From Acanthopleura granulata (taxonomy: Eukaryota; Mollusca; Polyplacophora; Chitonida; Chitonidae), in the NCBI GenBank assembly GCA_016165875.1, contig JABBOT010000027.1, positions 1 to 64,000 on the forward strand: a stretch of DNA of 64,000 nt, read 5' to 3'. Under the pieces are notes generated by a model, which was given only the letters and a program-made list of their open reading frames with translations, did no database searches and was not told the origin of the DNA. Shown here piece by piece: positions 37,329 to 48,315 of the stretch (position 1 is the first letter of the stretch; every line of letters begins with the position of its first letter). The translations under genes were made by a program, and so were the position numbers.

Positions 37329-38274
37329 ATAGTTTCACCACAACACCGTTGTATACTTATGATAATGTTCTCACAGGGTTTAGTTGCGGGGTTCATACAT
37401 ACATTGCATGGCTGTAGAGGACAGGGAACGCAGTTACCAGGTACATACATGTACATATACATGCAGTGCGTCGTTGTAGTAGACAGAATGACAGGAATGG
37501 GTTTTTATTTAGTTTTGTATTTATTTAATTGGTGTTTTACTGCCCTCTACATGTATCTGTGCCCTACGTGAGTACTTACAAATTTCCCAAACACATTTAA
37601 TAGGCACTTTGAAAATGGTTGAAGCACTACAAGGTTTGAACACAGAAACCCAGCTCAACATTCTACACGCAATGAGTACATATATAGATCCTTGAACATA
37701 CGACTTTACAGCTACACAGTTAAAACAGTGTACTGGCTCGCAACTTCCAAATAAATTCAATGTGATTTGATTTTAATTTGATTAAGAACGGTGAAGCCTT
37801 GGATTGATTGGTTTTTTGATTGCCGTTTCCTTGCCTTTCCCTTATATCATGACTTTATATGATGGCCTGCAGTTTCAAGGATGGGGGCAAATGCAGTAAA
37901 CCCTCAACCCTTGGAAATTGACTTCCAGCTTCTCTACCTGTGACATACAGTTGTTTCCATACGGTGGATCAAACTTCACGAAAGAGTGGTGAAAAACAAG
38001 TGATTTTCAGCAACCTTGAAAGTTTGTTAGCAGAGAAATTTTGTTAGCCCATGTATTAGTACCTTCTCTCGCCTAATGAAACCGATTCCTTGAGATCAAT
38101 GAGAGCTGGAAAGGCATGATAGTTCATTACCAAAACTGGTATGGAAAACACATCTTGCATGTTCTTGCGGCTGAAAGACATGCATCTCTGCCATGCAGCC
38201 ACAACCATCTAGCATTAGGTTGTACATACGGACTCTTGAAGTTTCTCATAACCCCATTCCATGATCTATTACAG
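37329..38274. other. Gene-free stretch with minisatellite-like words
   Basis: At 37,375-37,490 the words GCATGGCTGTAGAGGACAGG, TTACCAGGTACATACATG and CAGTGCGTCGTTGTAGTAGA resemble degenerate 55-bp minisatellite units. Similar words occur at 35,100-35,200. No exon was recognised. Confidence 0.35.
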
Positions 38275-38373
38275 TTCATTGCACTCGAGCTGACACACAG
38301 CTATTACACAACTTCTTTTCCACTTTCTTCAACAACTGCTGCTTAAAGAAAGACAACACGGGAAATCTGCAAA
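38275..38373 (+). CDS. Penultimate exon of an unrecognised host gene
   Basis: Acceptor ATGATCTATTACAG, donor TGCAAA then GTAAGT. In the only open frame it encodes HCTRADTQLLHNFFSTFFNN and then CCLKKDNTGNLQ, leaving one base. Length is 99 nt. The single leftover base joins in phase to the exon at 38,964. Function is not recognised; it is a hydrophobic/aromatic stretch followed by a basic end. Upstream exons were not found. Confidence 0.45.
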
Positions 38374-38582
38374 GTAAGTGTCTGTAAATAGTGAAGGTGG
38401 TAAATGGAGTATGTGTAGCTCAGTGTCCCATAAGATGTTAACAGTCACAATTAAATATATTTTAAGAAGTCAGCAATCACTGTTCCTTGTACATGTATCT
38501 ATCGATACTAACAGTTTTATTACTCTTTGAATACCACCCCCTCCCGTTGTATGTGGGAAAGTCTGCAAGCAATTTAAGGATG

Positions 38583-38694
38583 TCCTGGGTTTCCCCTTGG
38601 TCCGGTTTCCTCCCACCATAATCCCAGTCGCAGTCGTAAAAGTGAAATATTCTTCAGTACGACATGAAACGCCAAAGAAATAAATAAATAAAAA
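38583..38694 (+). mobile_element. SINE, 5'-truncated, plus strand
   Basis: CCGGTTTCCTCCCACCATAA, AAGTGAAATATTCTTCAGTA and an (AAAT)n tail. It lies in the presumed last intron of the host gene at 38,275-39,082. Confidence 0.72.
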
Positions 38695-38963
38695 ACACAG
38701 GCGAATTGTGAGGTTTGATGAAACATTCAGGTTGTGAGAAAAGACTAAGGTCCTAGTGAGGAACCTGGAATAGAATTTTACTACATTTTGTACATCGGAA
38801 CTTGTCCTATGGAACTAATTAGAGCCTTAAATTATGCTGATAAACTTGCATTTTAATAATTTTGCAGAGTATTTGCTAACGTAGCCTGAAAAATCCATGG
38901 TATCAAATTTTATTCTAAACTTACATTTTGTCTGATTGCGTGTATGTTTCTGTATTGTTTCAG

Positions 38964-39082
38964 GCAAACAAGAAATCATGGAGTTCCTGTCAGTAGATAC
39001 CCCGAACTGCCTCAAGCATCTGAGCCAAGTGGATGGCTACAGAAAATCAGAACAACATTGTTTAATGAAAGGAAAACCATGA
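38964..39082 (+). CDS. Last coding exon of an unrecognised host gene
   Basis: Acceptor TGTATTGTTTCAG. Joined in phase to the exon ending at 38,373, it reads KQEIMEFLSVDTPNCLKHL and continues to MKGKP then TGA at 39,080-39,082. A second frame through the same exon is open to TAA at 39,121-39,123 (it contains ERKTMRQNLKKNVKNLTS), but it does not match the phase of the upstream exon. AATAAA at 39,290 gives a plausible 3' end. No domain is recognised. Confidence 0.45.
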
Positions 39083-39289
39083 GACAAAACCTGAAGAAAA
39101 ATGTTAAGAACCTCACTTCATAAAGGATCAAAAAGTTCCAAGACTTCTCTTATGGCATGAAAAGGTTGTAGTTGATATTAATCTGTGTCCCAGAAGTTCT
39201 GCCTGTATTGGTATTCTCTTGGAAGCCAAGTTCTTTTAGCCTGTCAATCAATATTTCAGTTTACTCTGGATGTTATTAAACATTGTCAG

Positions 39290-39295
39290 AATAAA
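39290..39295 (+). promoter_or_regulatory. Candidate polyadenylation signal
   Basis: AATAAA about 210 bases after the predicted stop codon of the gene ending at 39,082, a normal 3' UTR distance. Confidence 0.5.
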
Positions 39296-39426
39296 CATTG
39301 TAAGTTGTAAATTATTTTGGATAACAGGAAGTTTCACCTGGGAGCCAGTTGCATAGGTGACAAAAGACTGTTACATACGCAATGGTGATACTGCAATACT
39401 AAATATACACAAAGAGCTTAATTAAG

Positions 39427-40110
39427 CACCCCCTTCGTTTTCACAGTGACGTTTTTATACACATGCTATTAACGTTTTTCTGTATCACAAGAGTGTAAAA
39501 TGTGATTGGTTGTAAACAGTGTGACCCTTTCACTAAGGAAAAACGACAAAATGATGGCAATCCATGCATTTTGATAATATCGCGCATACATTTCTATCAT
39601 CACTGGTTTTGATGTGAAACAATGGTTTTACAAGTACGGACCTGGAGTGAACAGTGTTGAAGCAGTGGTTGAAATTACTCAATGAAAACGTCATATGCTC
39701 TGTCTTATGGTATCCCAGAAATGCTCTCGAGGGTTGCAAGGAATCAGGGGGCTGACAGGTGGTATGAGGAGAAGGGCTCGGGCTGTCATCCAAGCACACA
39801 GCGGATCCAGACAAGATACCGAATGACTTTTCCATCATTTAATGATTTATTTTCAACCACTGCTTGAACACTGCTCATTCCAGAACCATACTTCAAAGCC
39901 ATTGTTTCACATCAAAACCAGTAATGATAGAAATGTATGCTTGTTATCATTAAAATACATGGATTCAAATCATTTTGTCGTGTTTCATTTGTCACAGGGT
40001 CACACGGTTCACAAACAATCACATTTTACACCCTTTTGTTACAGAAGAACATTTATCGCATGTGTACAAAATCACCATAGTGAAGACGGGGAGAGGGGGG
40101 AGGGGGATTC
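39427..40110. mobile_element. Foldback (long inverted-repeat) element
   Basis: The left arm (about 39,427-39,690) and right arm (about 39,840-40,110) are reverse complements at roughly 80% identity by eye. Shared landmarks, reading into the element from each end, are TACACATGC, GTGTAAAATGTGATTG, CGACAAAATGAT, CATACATTTCTATCAT, GGTTTTGATGTGAAACAATG and CAAGCAGTGGTTGAAA-like words. The loop is about 150 bp with no gene. It is non-autonomous; the frames inside (101 and 102 codons, facing outward) are mirror images caused by the inverted repeat. A clear target-site duplication was not resolved. Confidence 0.75.
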
Positions 40111-42959
40111 CCTAATGAAGTTTTTTGTGTATAGTTTACATTGCGCATGATACATGCACTTTACTTACGTATACTTTGTTTGTCTCAGTCAAAAAGACTC
40201 CGAAAATTTCTGATCACATCTCGTACATCTAAGAGAAACTTGCATGAAGCTTGCTAAAACTTTTTTCAATTGTTTAATGTGGGCACATCTTTGTCACACA
40301 AAAAGCTTAGGCGAGTGGAGCGGAGCTTTACGCACATTCACATTCACATCACATTCACCAATCTGTTTTTTTGTGATTGCACATCGTCAAAACCTATGCC
40401 AAAACATTTAGTCATGTCGGGCTATATTACTTCTATAGCTACCACACCAGTCAGACACTATACCAGAGATCTTCTACCACTCGTATGTTATAGCCTTGAC
40501 CGCAAACTTTCTGTGAGGCCAACAATTTAAATTTTCTACTAGTTTTTGAAATCCCTACTTTCACTGATTGTCAAGTCAGGCCACATGTGAACTTGTCGGT
40601 TTGACTTAACATGAGGTTAATACTTGGTAAAAACTCAGGAAAGACTGCCAACACAATTTATCTTGTAAGTGACCTATTACCTGTCTCTTGTATGGCTAAA
40701 TTTCAGCCTGCTCAATCCACAGACCAGTTATTATATATGTCTGCAGACGTAATTCGATCAACATACAATTCCTCTTTATGAAAATGAATTTTTGGCCAAC
40801 GGTTTGTGCGTTTAAAGAGTGAGGAGAGGTGTAGAGAAGTGTTTTAATAATAGTTAATATACTATGAATGTCATTGGTACTCTTTCTTTAAGTTTACTGT
40901 TTAAATCTAGGGCCTGTGAAGTTGTTGTGAGATCATAAAATCATGATATTTAATGATGACATTTGTGAGCATTCAACCACCTTGTATATTATAGGTGAAA
41001 AGCATCCCTTTGCTGCTGCTGTGAAAATATTTTAAGTCAAGTTGACAAATTCAAGAACTGATATCATTCAATGTTTATTTTTTTATAGAAGCAATGAGAT
41101 AAGTAAGTGAATTACAATTGAAAGAAATCGGAAAATGTTAAAATAACACAGTATTTGGGATCTCCAATATATAGTCTCCTACCCTTCCCTGGACGTCAGA
41201 AGTTTACTCCACAAAAACATTAAATACAGATACATTTACATTGACATTCTTTCTATTGAACCTGACAAATCTGTTTTCACAGTGTGATTAATTAATGTAT
41301 CTGTAAGTTTCGTATTTTACAACAGAACATTTTATGTCTGATAAATCATTGCAAGGTTATTTGTCCCATGATGAGCTGGATATTTGATATATATATATCC
41401 TTGCATTGAATATGCATATAATTAATGAGAAAGTGTGTACATCTGTCAAACTTGTAAAGGGAATAAAGAAATTGAAATTACCTAAATTATTTTATTTTTT
41501 ATTCATTATGCGAAGTCAAAACACCCCTTGAATGTATGAATGCAGAAGGCACACCGTAGACTACTTAATGTTACCTAATGAATATGTATGCTGGTTTAAT
41601 CAAAGGCATTTATTAATATAGATATATACCTATAAAATGGTATGCCTAATACTGCAATACATGTCTCCCTGGTCAACTGAATGCTTACTGAAAAAGTATA
41701 TTTGTTTGTTCGATTTTGGAAATTATGTACTGTGAGATATCCGGAAAATTTCACCATTAGCAGAGAAAAAGAGTGAGTCCTGCTGCTTGTCAATGCATAG
41801 TTTGGGTAATAATTCAGTACAAATTTATCGTTCGGGAATTTTGCGCTTGATCAAATTTAAGACCTGGTGTTAGAAAGGGAATTTTTGGCTTTCCCTGCAT
41901 CTTCTGTTCGTGAGGGTTTTAATGAAGTTTGGACCATTCTTGAAGGGTACCTATATTGTGTGTTGATGTTACACCGAAAAGTTTGCCGTAACTTGTCAAA
42001 GATCGGTGCTGAATATGGACACTTCCACTCGCAAAACTGATGCAGTGGTGAAGTAAAAACCTCCTGCGCATGTAGCCTTAAACAACAATCGAGTAAATAA
42101 ACACGCATGGTCCACTTAGTGCTGCTTCTGAATAGAGGTACAGTAGAAATTTGTCTGCCTAATATTGGAAAATATGCACATATTGTCTATTCATTGCTGG
42201 TTGGAAAAGTATATCTGTTGGTCCATCTTACTCTGGTATATATATATGTATATATATTGGGTTGCCTAATGCTGGTATTGTACATGTTTTTATGGAGACC
42301 ATATACCATGTATATATTAATATTTTTATATAATTTCAATTATCTTGTCAGATGTTTATCTGAAGCACACAAGACCTTCAATAATTAATTTTCTCCATTA
42401 CTGATGCGATAATTCAGTATATACAGTTTGTCTTCCTAATGCTGATTTTTACCTTTGGTCACCTTTATATAATTTCGATCCAGTTTTCTTTTCAACAAGA
42501 CAAGTACAACCTAAGTATGCAAAGGCCATACCGGGTATGAACCACCGTTTATTGACATCCTTTAATGCGGGCTTTTTCTCCAGCCATGAACTTCATCTTT
42601 AGTTTTACAGTTGTGGTTAGTTTAGGACTGAAGGTTATCAGTAACATTATATATAGCGGGCGTTGGAGACGAGGGCTGGGGGAGTGGAGCGCAACATGAC
42701 GGTTTCGACTACTGACATGCGCCTCAGGAACAGGGCAGACACATCAATATGAATATGCCTATACAAGACAGTACAACTTTTAGTGACGTGATTTCATGTC
42801 ACTTACCCATTATTTATTTAAATCATACATATTTATAAGGTGTATGCTAAGAAAACATTCAGTTATGAATGCATTGTATGTCATATTACGTATTACTGAA
42901 GAAAGTACGATCAGTACAGAGAGATTTAGAGCCACGTATCAGCTTATGAAATCTTTATC
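40111..42959. other. Gene-free AT-rich region
   Basis: No exon or known repeat is recognised. There are (TA)n-rich patches near 41,385 and 42,238. Short frames have no support. Confidence 0.45.
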
Positions 42960-43019
42960 AGTTGCTTCAAAGCAGTGTGACAAAAAAGACGTTCCATGTG
43001 AAACAACTGGCTTATTTAG

Positions 43020-43890
43020 TTAGTTCTTTAGCTTCCTTACTTAGTTCATTAGTTTGTTTAGATAGATCTTTTAGTGAATTGATTTCTTGCGATTTCTTAT
43101 GTAATTGTCTTGATTTATTTATTCAGTTGCCTTCATCTCTTTATTTCTTTGATTTGTTTATTTCATCGCCTTGCCTTGATTTGTTTCTTTAATTGCCTTA
43201 CCTTGATTTGTTTATTTGATTGCCATGATTTGTTTATTTCACTTAATTTACTTCTATTGTTTTTAGTTGAATTGCCGCGATTTCTTACATAATTGCCTTG
43301 ATTTATTTATTCAGTTGTCTTCATTTCTTTGATTTGTTTATTTCATCGCCTTGCCTTGATTTCTTTCTGTAATTGCCTTGTCTTCATTGGTTTCTTTAAT
43401 TGCCTTGCCTTGATTTGTTTAGTTAAATACCTTGATTTGTTTATTTCAGTTTTTTATTGTTTTTAGTTGAATTGCCGCGATTTCTTATCGACTTGCCGCG
43501 ATTCGTGATTTCTTATTTAATTACCTTGATTTCTTTATTTAATTGCTGTGATTTGTTTATTTCTTTGATTTCTTTATTTAATTGCCTTGCCTTACTTTGT
43601 TTGTTGTTACCTATTTGGCCACTTCGATTGACATTACTTGTTTCTTGTTTAGCCTCTTTCATTGCCATTGTTTGTTACTTGTTTAGTCACTTGATTGTCA
43701 TTCTTTGTTACTTGTTTAGCTACTTCGATTACCATTACTTGTTTACCTAGTTCGATTGCCGTTGCTTGTAACTTGTTTAGCTACTTAGTTTACAATTCCT
43801 TGTTACTTATTTAGCCAGTTTGATTGCCATTAATTGTTACTTGTTTAGCCATTTCGTTTGCAGTTCCTTGTAACTTGTTTAGCTACTTCG
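43020..43890 (+). repeat. Degenerate simple-repeat tract
   Basis: The first part (to about 43,600) is built of TTGCCTTGATTTGTTTATTT-like units of about 22-30 bases. The second part has ACTTGTTTAGCTACTTCGATT and CCATTACTTG-like units of about 35 bases. Frames read as leucine/phenylalanine-rich peptides only because of this composition. The tract ends directly at an R1 fragment. Confidence 0.7.
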
Positions 43891-44616
43891 ATCACCATGA
43901 CATATCTCAACTTGATTCTTCCTTAGGTAACTGCTTTTGCCATATTTTTTTCTTCTGTCATGATCTAGATAAGATGACATGACAGGGTGTCAGTTTTCAC
44001 TGAGCTGTGAGGAGAACTAGGAAGCACAGAGCCAATTTTGATTGCGCATTTTGGCCCCTATGGCAACAAAATGTTATGAAGGTAGGTGACATAGATGAAT
44101 GGAGATTTTTTTTTCGAAAACCGGACTTGATGCCAACATGTTTTCTTCTTCCATATTATAGATGCCAACAAGAACTAGCATGTGAATTTTCAGGGATTTC
44201 CCGCTTAAATTTTCCACTAGAGGAGTGATTAGAATGTCTGACACATCCTCCTTGGCTGCTGTATGGGAGACAAAGGTCAACTTGATCTTTTTATTATTTG
44301 ACTTGTTATGCCATGTGTCTTGATTATGTCATACTGTACATAAGTTGACGTCACAGCATGTCAGTTTTCTTGTCAGAGTGTACATAAGTTGACGTCACTG
44401 CATGTCAGTTTTCATTGAGCTGTGAGAAGGATTAGTCAGCTCAGAGGCAATTTTAATTATGAGCAAGTGGAAGTCTTTATAAGGGAATTAACTCTTCCCT
44501 TACCTTTGTGTTGCATTGGTCACACAGATGAATGCAGATTTTTTTCACAAATCCAGCTTTGAGCCCAACATGGTTTCTTCTCCCATATTTCACATACCAA
44601 CAGAAACTAGCGTGAC
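43891..44616 (+). repeat. R1 monomers bordering the viral relic
   Basis: Two diverged monomers in + orientation. An internal duplication of about 50 bp repeats TGTACATAAGTTGACGTCAC at 44,337 and again at 44,381. The array breaks off within ACAGAAACTAGC, and the virus-like segment starts there. Confidence 0.85.
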
Positions 44617-44795
44617 CAGATTGGTGCAAGCTGGGGGGCGATGCTAAGTATTACTTACGCCACCTTTTCTTCATCATGCTCTCTCGCTGACCTCAGTGAA
44701 ACTGGATGCGGCGCTGCTGGCACGGGTCTCGGTATTACTGGAGTGGGCACGTGTACTGCAGCTGGCTGCGGCTTAACGTTGCTTGTCTTCCCAGT

Positions 44796-45050
44796 CTAAG
44801 GCGCATGAACTGTGGAAGGCAAGTTTACGTCTCCGTTGACCCCGAGTTTCTGGTCTGTTGTGGCTATGACGATCTCGTTGTTATAGCCGCTGATTTTTCC
44901 GACTTGCAGGTCGATTTTGCTTGGCGCCAAGTACAGGTCCACACCAAACGCATAATCTACCTTGGAGCGGGCGTACCTCAGGACGTTCTGGCACCTGATA
45001 CGGGGTAAAAGGATGTGGCTACTTGATCCGAGCGCAGAGTTTGTAGAGGA
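44796..45050 (-). pseudogene. Unrecognised viral-relic frame A
   Basis: A minus-strand frame of about 85 codons ending at the stop 44,796-44,798, with a balanced soluble-protein composition, for example YAFGVDLYLAPSKIDLQVG. No start codon opens it cleanly, and another frame is open for part of the upstream side, so a frameshift is likely near 45,040. No family is recognised; a structural role is conceivable but unsupported. Confidence 0.4.
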
Positions 45051-45668
45051 AACCTTTTGAGTGGAAGCGTTTTAGGGAAACCGTCACGATGGAACCTATA
45101 TAGCCTTTCCAGACACAACTAGGTATCACAACGTGCAGAGTGAAAACCATGCGCCGAGGTTGCCACTAACTATACCCGTAACCTTTATAAAGCTATACAG
45201 TTTTATAGATAAACCTGTGGACAAAGTGACTAAACCGACAAGGGGTTAAGTAACAAGAAAGGAGTTCCTTAATATATACTTACTACTTATACTTATTATG
45301 TGCCGCTGTCCCGGATTCAAAGTGAGGGGAGAGCGAACCCCAGCCGAAAAAAAAGTCAATCCTAGTTCAATTTTGTAAAATCAAAGAGGATAACCAAAGG
45401 AGAGGAATCATAATCCTAGACCGGGAGCATCATGAAACATAGTAACCTAGGGTGTGAGTGGCGAGAAGACCTCTGATTCATTAAAATTTGGAATTCGCTT
45501 GTACAGCAACGAACAAGCAATTCTTTTGTCTCTAAATCACCGGTCGTAAATTTTTAAGCTTTCGTTATCTCACTGTCATGTATCGTCTTGAGGTGCGCTC
45601 TTTCCTCTTTTGGGTAACATTAATGGGGACCAACGGAGAGAACCATCTGTGACATATCTGTGGAAATC

Positions 45669-46080
45669 TCAGCTTGGGTCATTGTGTAGCATTGTTCCAT
45701 CTGGACAATCAGCCACGCCAAACGGGCTTCCACCCGACTGTGAATTTAACCACCATGTGTGGGCCTTAAACTCAGGCGGGTCCTGGCCCGGACACATGTA
45801 ATCACAACATGTGCCTCGTACCACACCGCTCTATGGCAGAAGGAAAGTCAACAGGTCTTGTTACGGCGTCTTCGGCATTTGCGACGAACTGCTTCTGCTT
45901 TGTCGGTCGGACTCCATGCAACGTCTCTCCCAAAATACGGCGCACTTGATAGTACACACGGAAATGGAATACAGAGTTGCTTATTTCTGTGTCCGCTATG
46001 AGGTGATTTTCCTTTGACACCCCACAACCTGTCGTGGCCCTCCATACGGCGAAATTGAGTTGGGTCTGCCACCATGCCAT
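45669..46080 (-). pseudogene. Unrecognised viral-relic frame B, frameshifted
   Basis: Starts at ATG 46,078-46,080 with WWQTQLNFAVWRATTGCGVS (following Met-Ala) and runs 92 codons to a stop at 45,802. A second frame carries on the protein-like composition from about 45,800 (CPGQDPPEF, CPDGTMLHNDPS) to a stop at 45,669-45,671, so a frameshift near 45,802 splits it. The start lies four bases after the stop of frame C, a compact virus-like arrangement. I recall similar tryptophan-rich starts in predicted proteins of invertebrate mobile elements but cannot name a function. Confidence 0.5.
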
Positions 46081-46084
46081 TTTT

Positions 46085-46310
46085 TCAACTAATGTGTCGC
46101 TGTTGATTTTCGGTAAGGCGTGGCGTTTGGAAAGTCACGTCGAAAGCACTTTGCGAGTTGTTCATGCTGGGATCTATCACCACGATTTCACTCGGCTGCT
46201 CAATCTCTTTACTCGGATATACGCCATCGACATGGTAATGGGTTACATTCCTATTGAAGGAAAACGCCTTATCAAACGTATTGGTGAATATGTTTGTTAC
46301 ACTGAGCGAT
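46085..46310 (-). pseudogene. Unrecognised viral-relic frame C
   Basis: An open frame of about 75 codons ending in a stop at 46,085-46,087, just before frame B. Contains HYHVDGVYPSKEIEQPSEIV and FQTPRLTENQQRHIS. Upstream it meets an in-frame TGA at about 46,310, so the N-terminus is lost or frameshifted. No family is recognised. Confidence 0.42.
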
Positions 46311-46385
46311 GTTCAACTGGGGAGTAGCGCCCTCCTTCCAACATGTCTGAAAGGCCAGTAAGATGTCGCCCTACTCGATATAACC

Positions 46386-46586
46386 TTGTACCGACAGGTG
46401 AATACTGGCCTCGACGTACGTTTCAGGTTGAACTGTAAGTCGATAGTCGTTCCAAGCGGCTATTACACCGTCTGTACCCTTAATGAAGAAGAAGCACCTT
46501 TGGGTGCTAAAGTGCTACTGAATGAAGCTACTGGTCGTGTGCGCCTGGGACTCAGAAAGAATGATGTTATCAGTTTGTTGGTCTAG
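46386..46586 (+). pseudogene. Unrecognised viral-relic frame D
   Basis: A plus-strand frame of 66 codons with VPSGYYTVCTLNEEEAPLGA and ATGRVRLGLRKNDVI, a beta-rich-looking segment. It diverges from frames A-C, so 46,310-46,390 may be a divergent gene border. Its C-terminus probably continues in another frame after 46,586. It could be a virion component, but that is a guess. Confidence 0.4.
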
Positions 46587-46621
46587 CTGATATCCAGGGA
46601 TTCTCAAACGCAAGACAGCCC

Positions 46622-46960
46622 ATGAGCGAAATAAAAGAAGGGAACAAACTACGCAAACTGGCGCCTCACAGAGAAATATTTGCCTACCTAGATGAGGTGA
46701 GCTCGAGGTCATACGAAAACATCGCCGCCATGTCTACCAGTAATGCGAGTGGCTCTACTTATGAGGGCATTCGAGGTTTACCACGAACGCATAAACTGCC
46801 AGAGGACGGTAGCATTTGCAAACACAGTACAAAAAACTGTTGGCTGATAGATACAGCATACTTAAGCGTAACTCTACACATTCGCCGACGTGATGGACCC
46901 AGTGGGCCCTAGTTGCACTAGCCTAGCCTTATCAGATCTGGCAGTCCTCAAGGGTTTTGA
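46622..46960 (+). pseudogene. Unrecognised viral-relic frame E, frameshifted
   Basis: A 96-codon frame (residues such as FAYLDEVSSRSYENIAAMST) closes at 46,912. An overlapping frame from about 46,880 carries FADVMDPVGPSCTSLALSDL and continues to the poly-G tract at 47,001-47,015, where it breaks. Same strand as frame D and the helicase. Function is not recognised. Confidence 0.38.
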
Positions 46961-47286
46961 ACGGCAAGGGGTGGATGGACGGATTTGCGCCTTCCAACTC
47001 GGGGGGGGGGGGGGGAAAAGAACCACCGAAGTTGAATGAGCTTGCCGATGTGGATATCGAAGACCGGAATGCGCTCCAAAAAGTCTCCCTGGTGCACACA
47101 AAAAGGGGTGGTATTGTTCAAAGGGTATTTAATGGCGGTAAGACTTTCCTCTCGTACACGGCCATGGGAGATAAAATTCATGAGAGGATACTGCAGGAAG
47201 GGGGCCATATGATCAGAGGAGGTCCAGATACAACATCGATATCAACACACCATTTCCCGTTGGCGAGGTTCCCCCGTATACCATAA
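46957..47286 (+). pseudogene. Unrecognised viral-relic frame F
   Basis: An open frame of 109 codons spanning the poly-G tract. It has a plausible soluble segment (NELADVDIEDRNALQKVSLV) after it. The antisense frame (46,948-47,208) is also open, so strand assignment is uncertain. It may be the continuation of frame E after a length change in the G run. Confidence 0.3.
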
Positions 47287-47556
47287 TCATTCTGGATGGT
47301 GTATTGGGTCATAACCCTGACAAGCCCTTCCACATCCTTTTGCTGGCTTGAAGATCGGGTGGCTGAAAAAGCATGTCGGTAAAAGCGTAACTATGGTCGG
47401 AAAAATACTTCCGAGAGCTAATAGAATTGGGACGATGTCGTTGTCGCTGCGCCTCAAGGGGTACGATTTAACCGCATAAATGTAGAACATGGCGTTCAGT
47501 TTAAGCGGTTAGGATTAAGTTAAAAACCCATATCGGATTTAGAATTAAACGTTTTA

Positions 47557-48304
47557 ATGGCGTCATACGTAAAGATGGCCCAACTGTATCTAGCATTAGA
47601 TCCATCTACCCCCCCCCCTCCCCGACTAAAGATCCGGACGAGTATAGATTACAACATATTACAACATTACCACATCTTGACCTCGAGACAGAATGTGCGC
47701 AACCCAGCACAGGAGCTGCTATTCCAGCGCCGCAAAGACCATTTCTCAGATGAGCCTGTCCCCTTGCTGTACCGGCCAAAGGACACCCGCCGCCAGAACT
47801 GCTTGGTGATCATTCCATGGCCATTAGTCCCCCACGGTACGCCAGACCAGGAAGAGGTCGTCCTTAATGACATTCTTGAGGTTCCCGTCCGCTATGCCGA
47901 AGAGGTCATGGACGGTAAGTGGGGACAAAACTGGCGCCTTGGCTATGCCCTCACAGTCCACTCGAGCCAAGGTCACACTACCAAAGACCCCCAAAAAGGG
48001 TAAATCATCGATGACTATCTCCAATGGTCAAACCTTGCCTACCTTGCCGTATCAAGAGCGGAGTATCTCAGCCAGCTCGAACGGGTAGTCTGTCCCCCGG
48101 AGGAGGGTTCCGAGTTCAGGTCCCCAACAGAGGAGAAGCTGTGTAAAGCCACCCAGAGGAAGCTGGTGGTGTACAAGCGCCAAGGATACCGAGCAGTTTA
48201 GCGTTGACCGCGTTTGCAATGTCAAAGGCTACACCCATGACAACGTAAGGCTGACATGTCTTGATTTTAACCGAAAAAGAGGGTTTGCAGTTTATAACGC
48301 TTGA
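47557..48304 (+). pseudogene. SF1-type helicase C-terminal half with HNH-like module, broken
   Basis: SF1 helicases unwind nucleic acid using ATP. The first frame (148 codons, to 48,003) has the motif-V-like TVHSSQG at residues 133-139. A frameshift follows. The second frame (to 48,201) has the motif-VI-like YLAVSR at 48,040-48,057. After another shift or deletion, a third frame (48,182-48,304) carries a KDTEQFSVDR and GYTHDNVRLTC-type segment ending at TGA 48,302-48,304. That segment resembles the C-terminal part of HNH-type zinc modules, with an expected Asp replaced by Cys (VDRVCN) and an expected Cys by Phe (LDFN). Walker A and the N-terminal ATPase half are not visible upstream. The helicase-HNH fusion is inferred from adjacency and a shared strand. 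It overlaps the 3' side of the integrase tail-to-tail. Confidence 0.68.
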
Positions 48305-48315
48305 GGACCTCATCC

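Noticed and set aside
39533..40150. Two outward-facing frames of 101 and 102 codons that look like related genes.
   Set aside because: They are mirror images produced by the arms of the foldback element.
43110..43750. Leucine/phenylalanine-rich frames resembling membrane proteins.
   Set aside because: They come from the TTGATTTG-type simple repeat; any frame of such sequence is hydrophobic.
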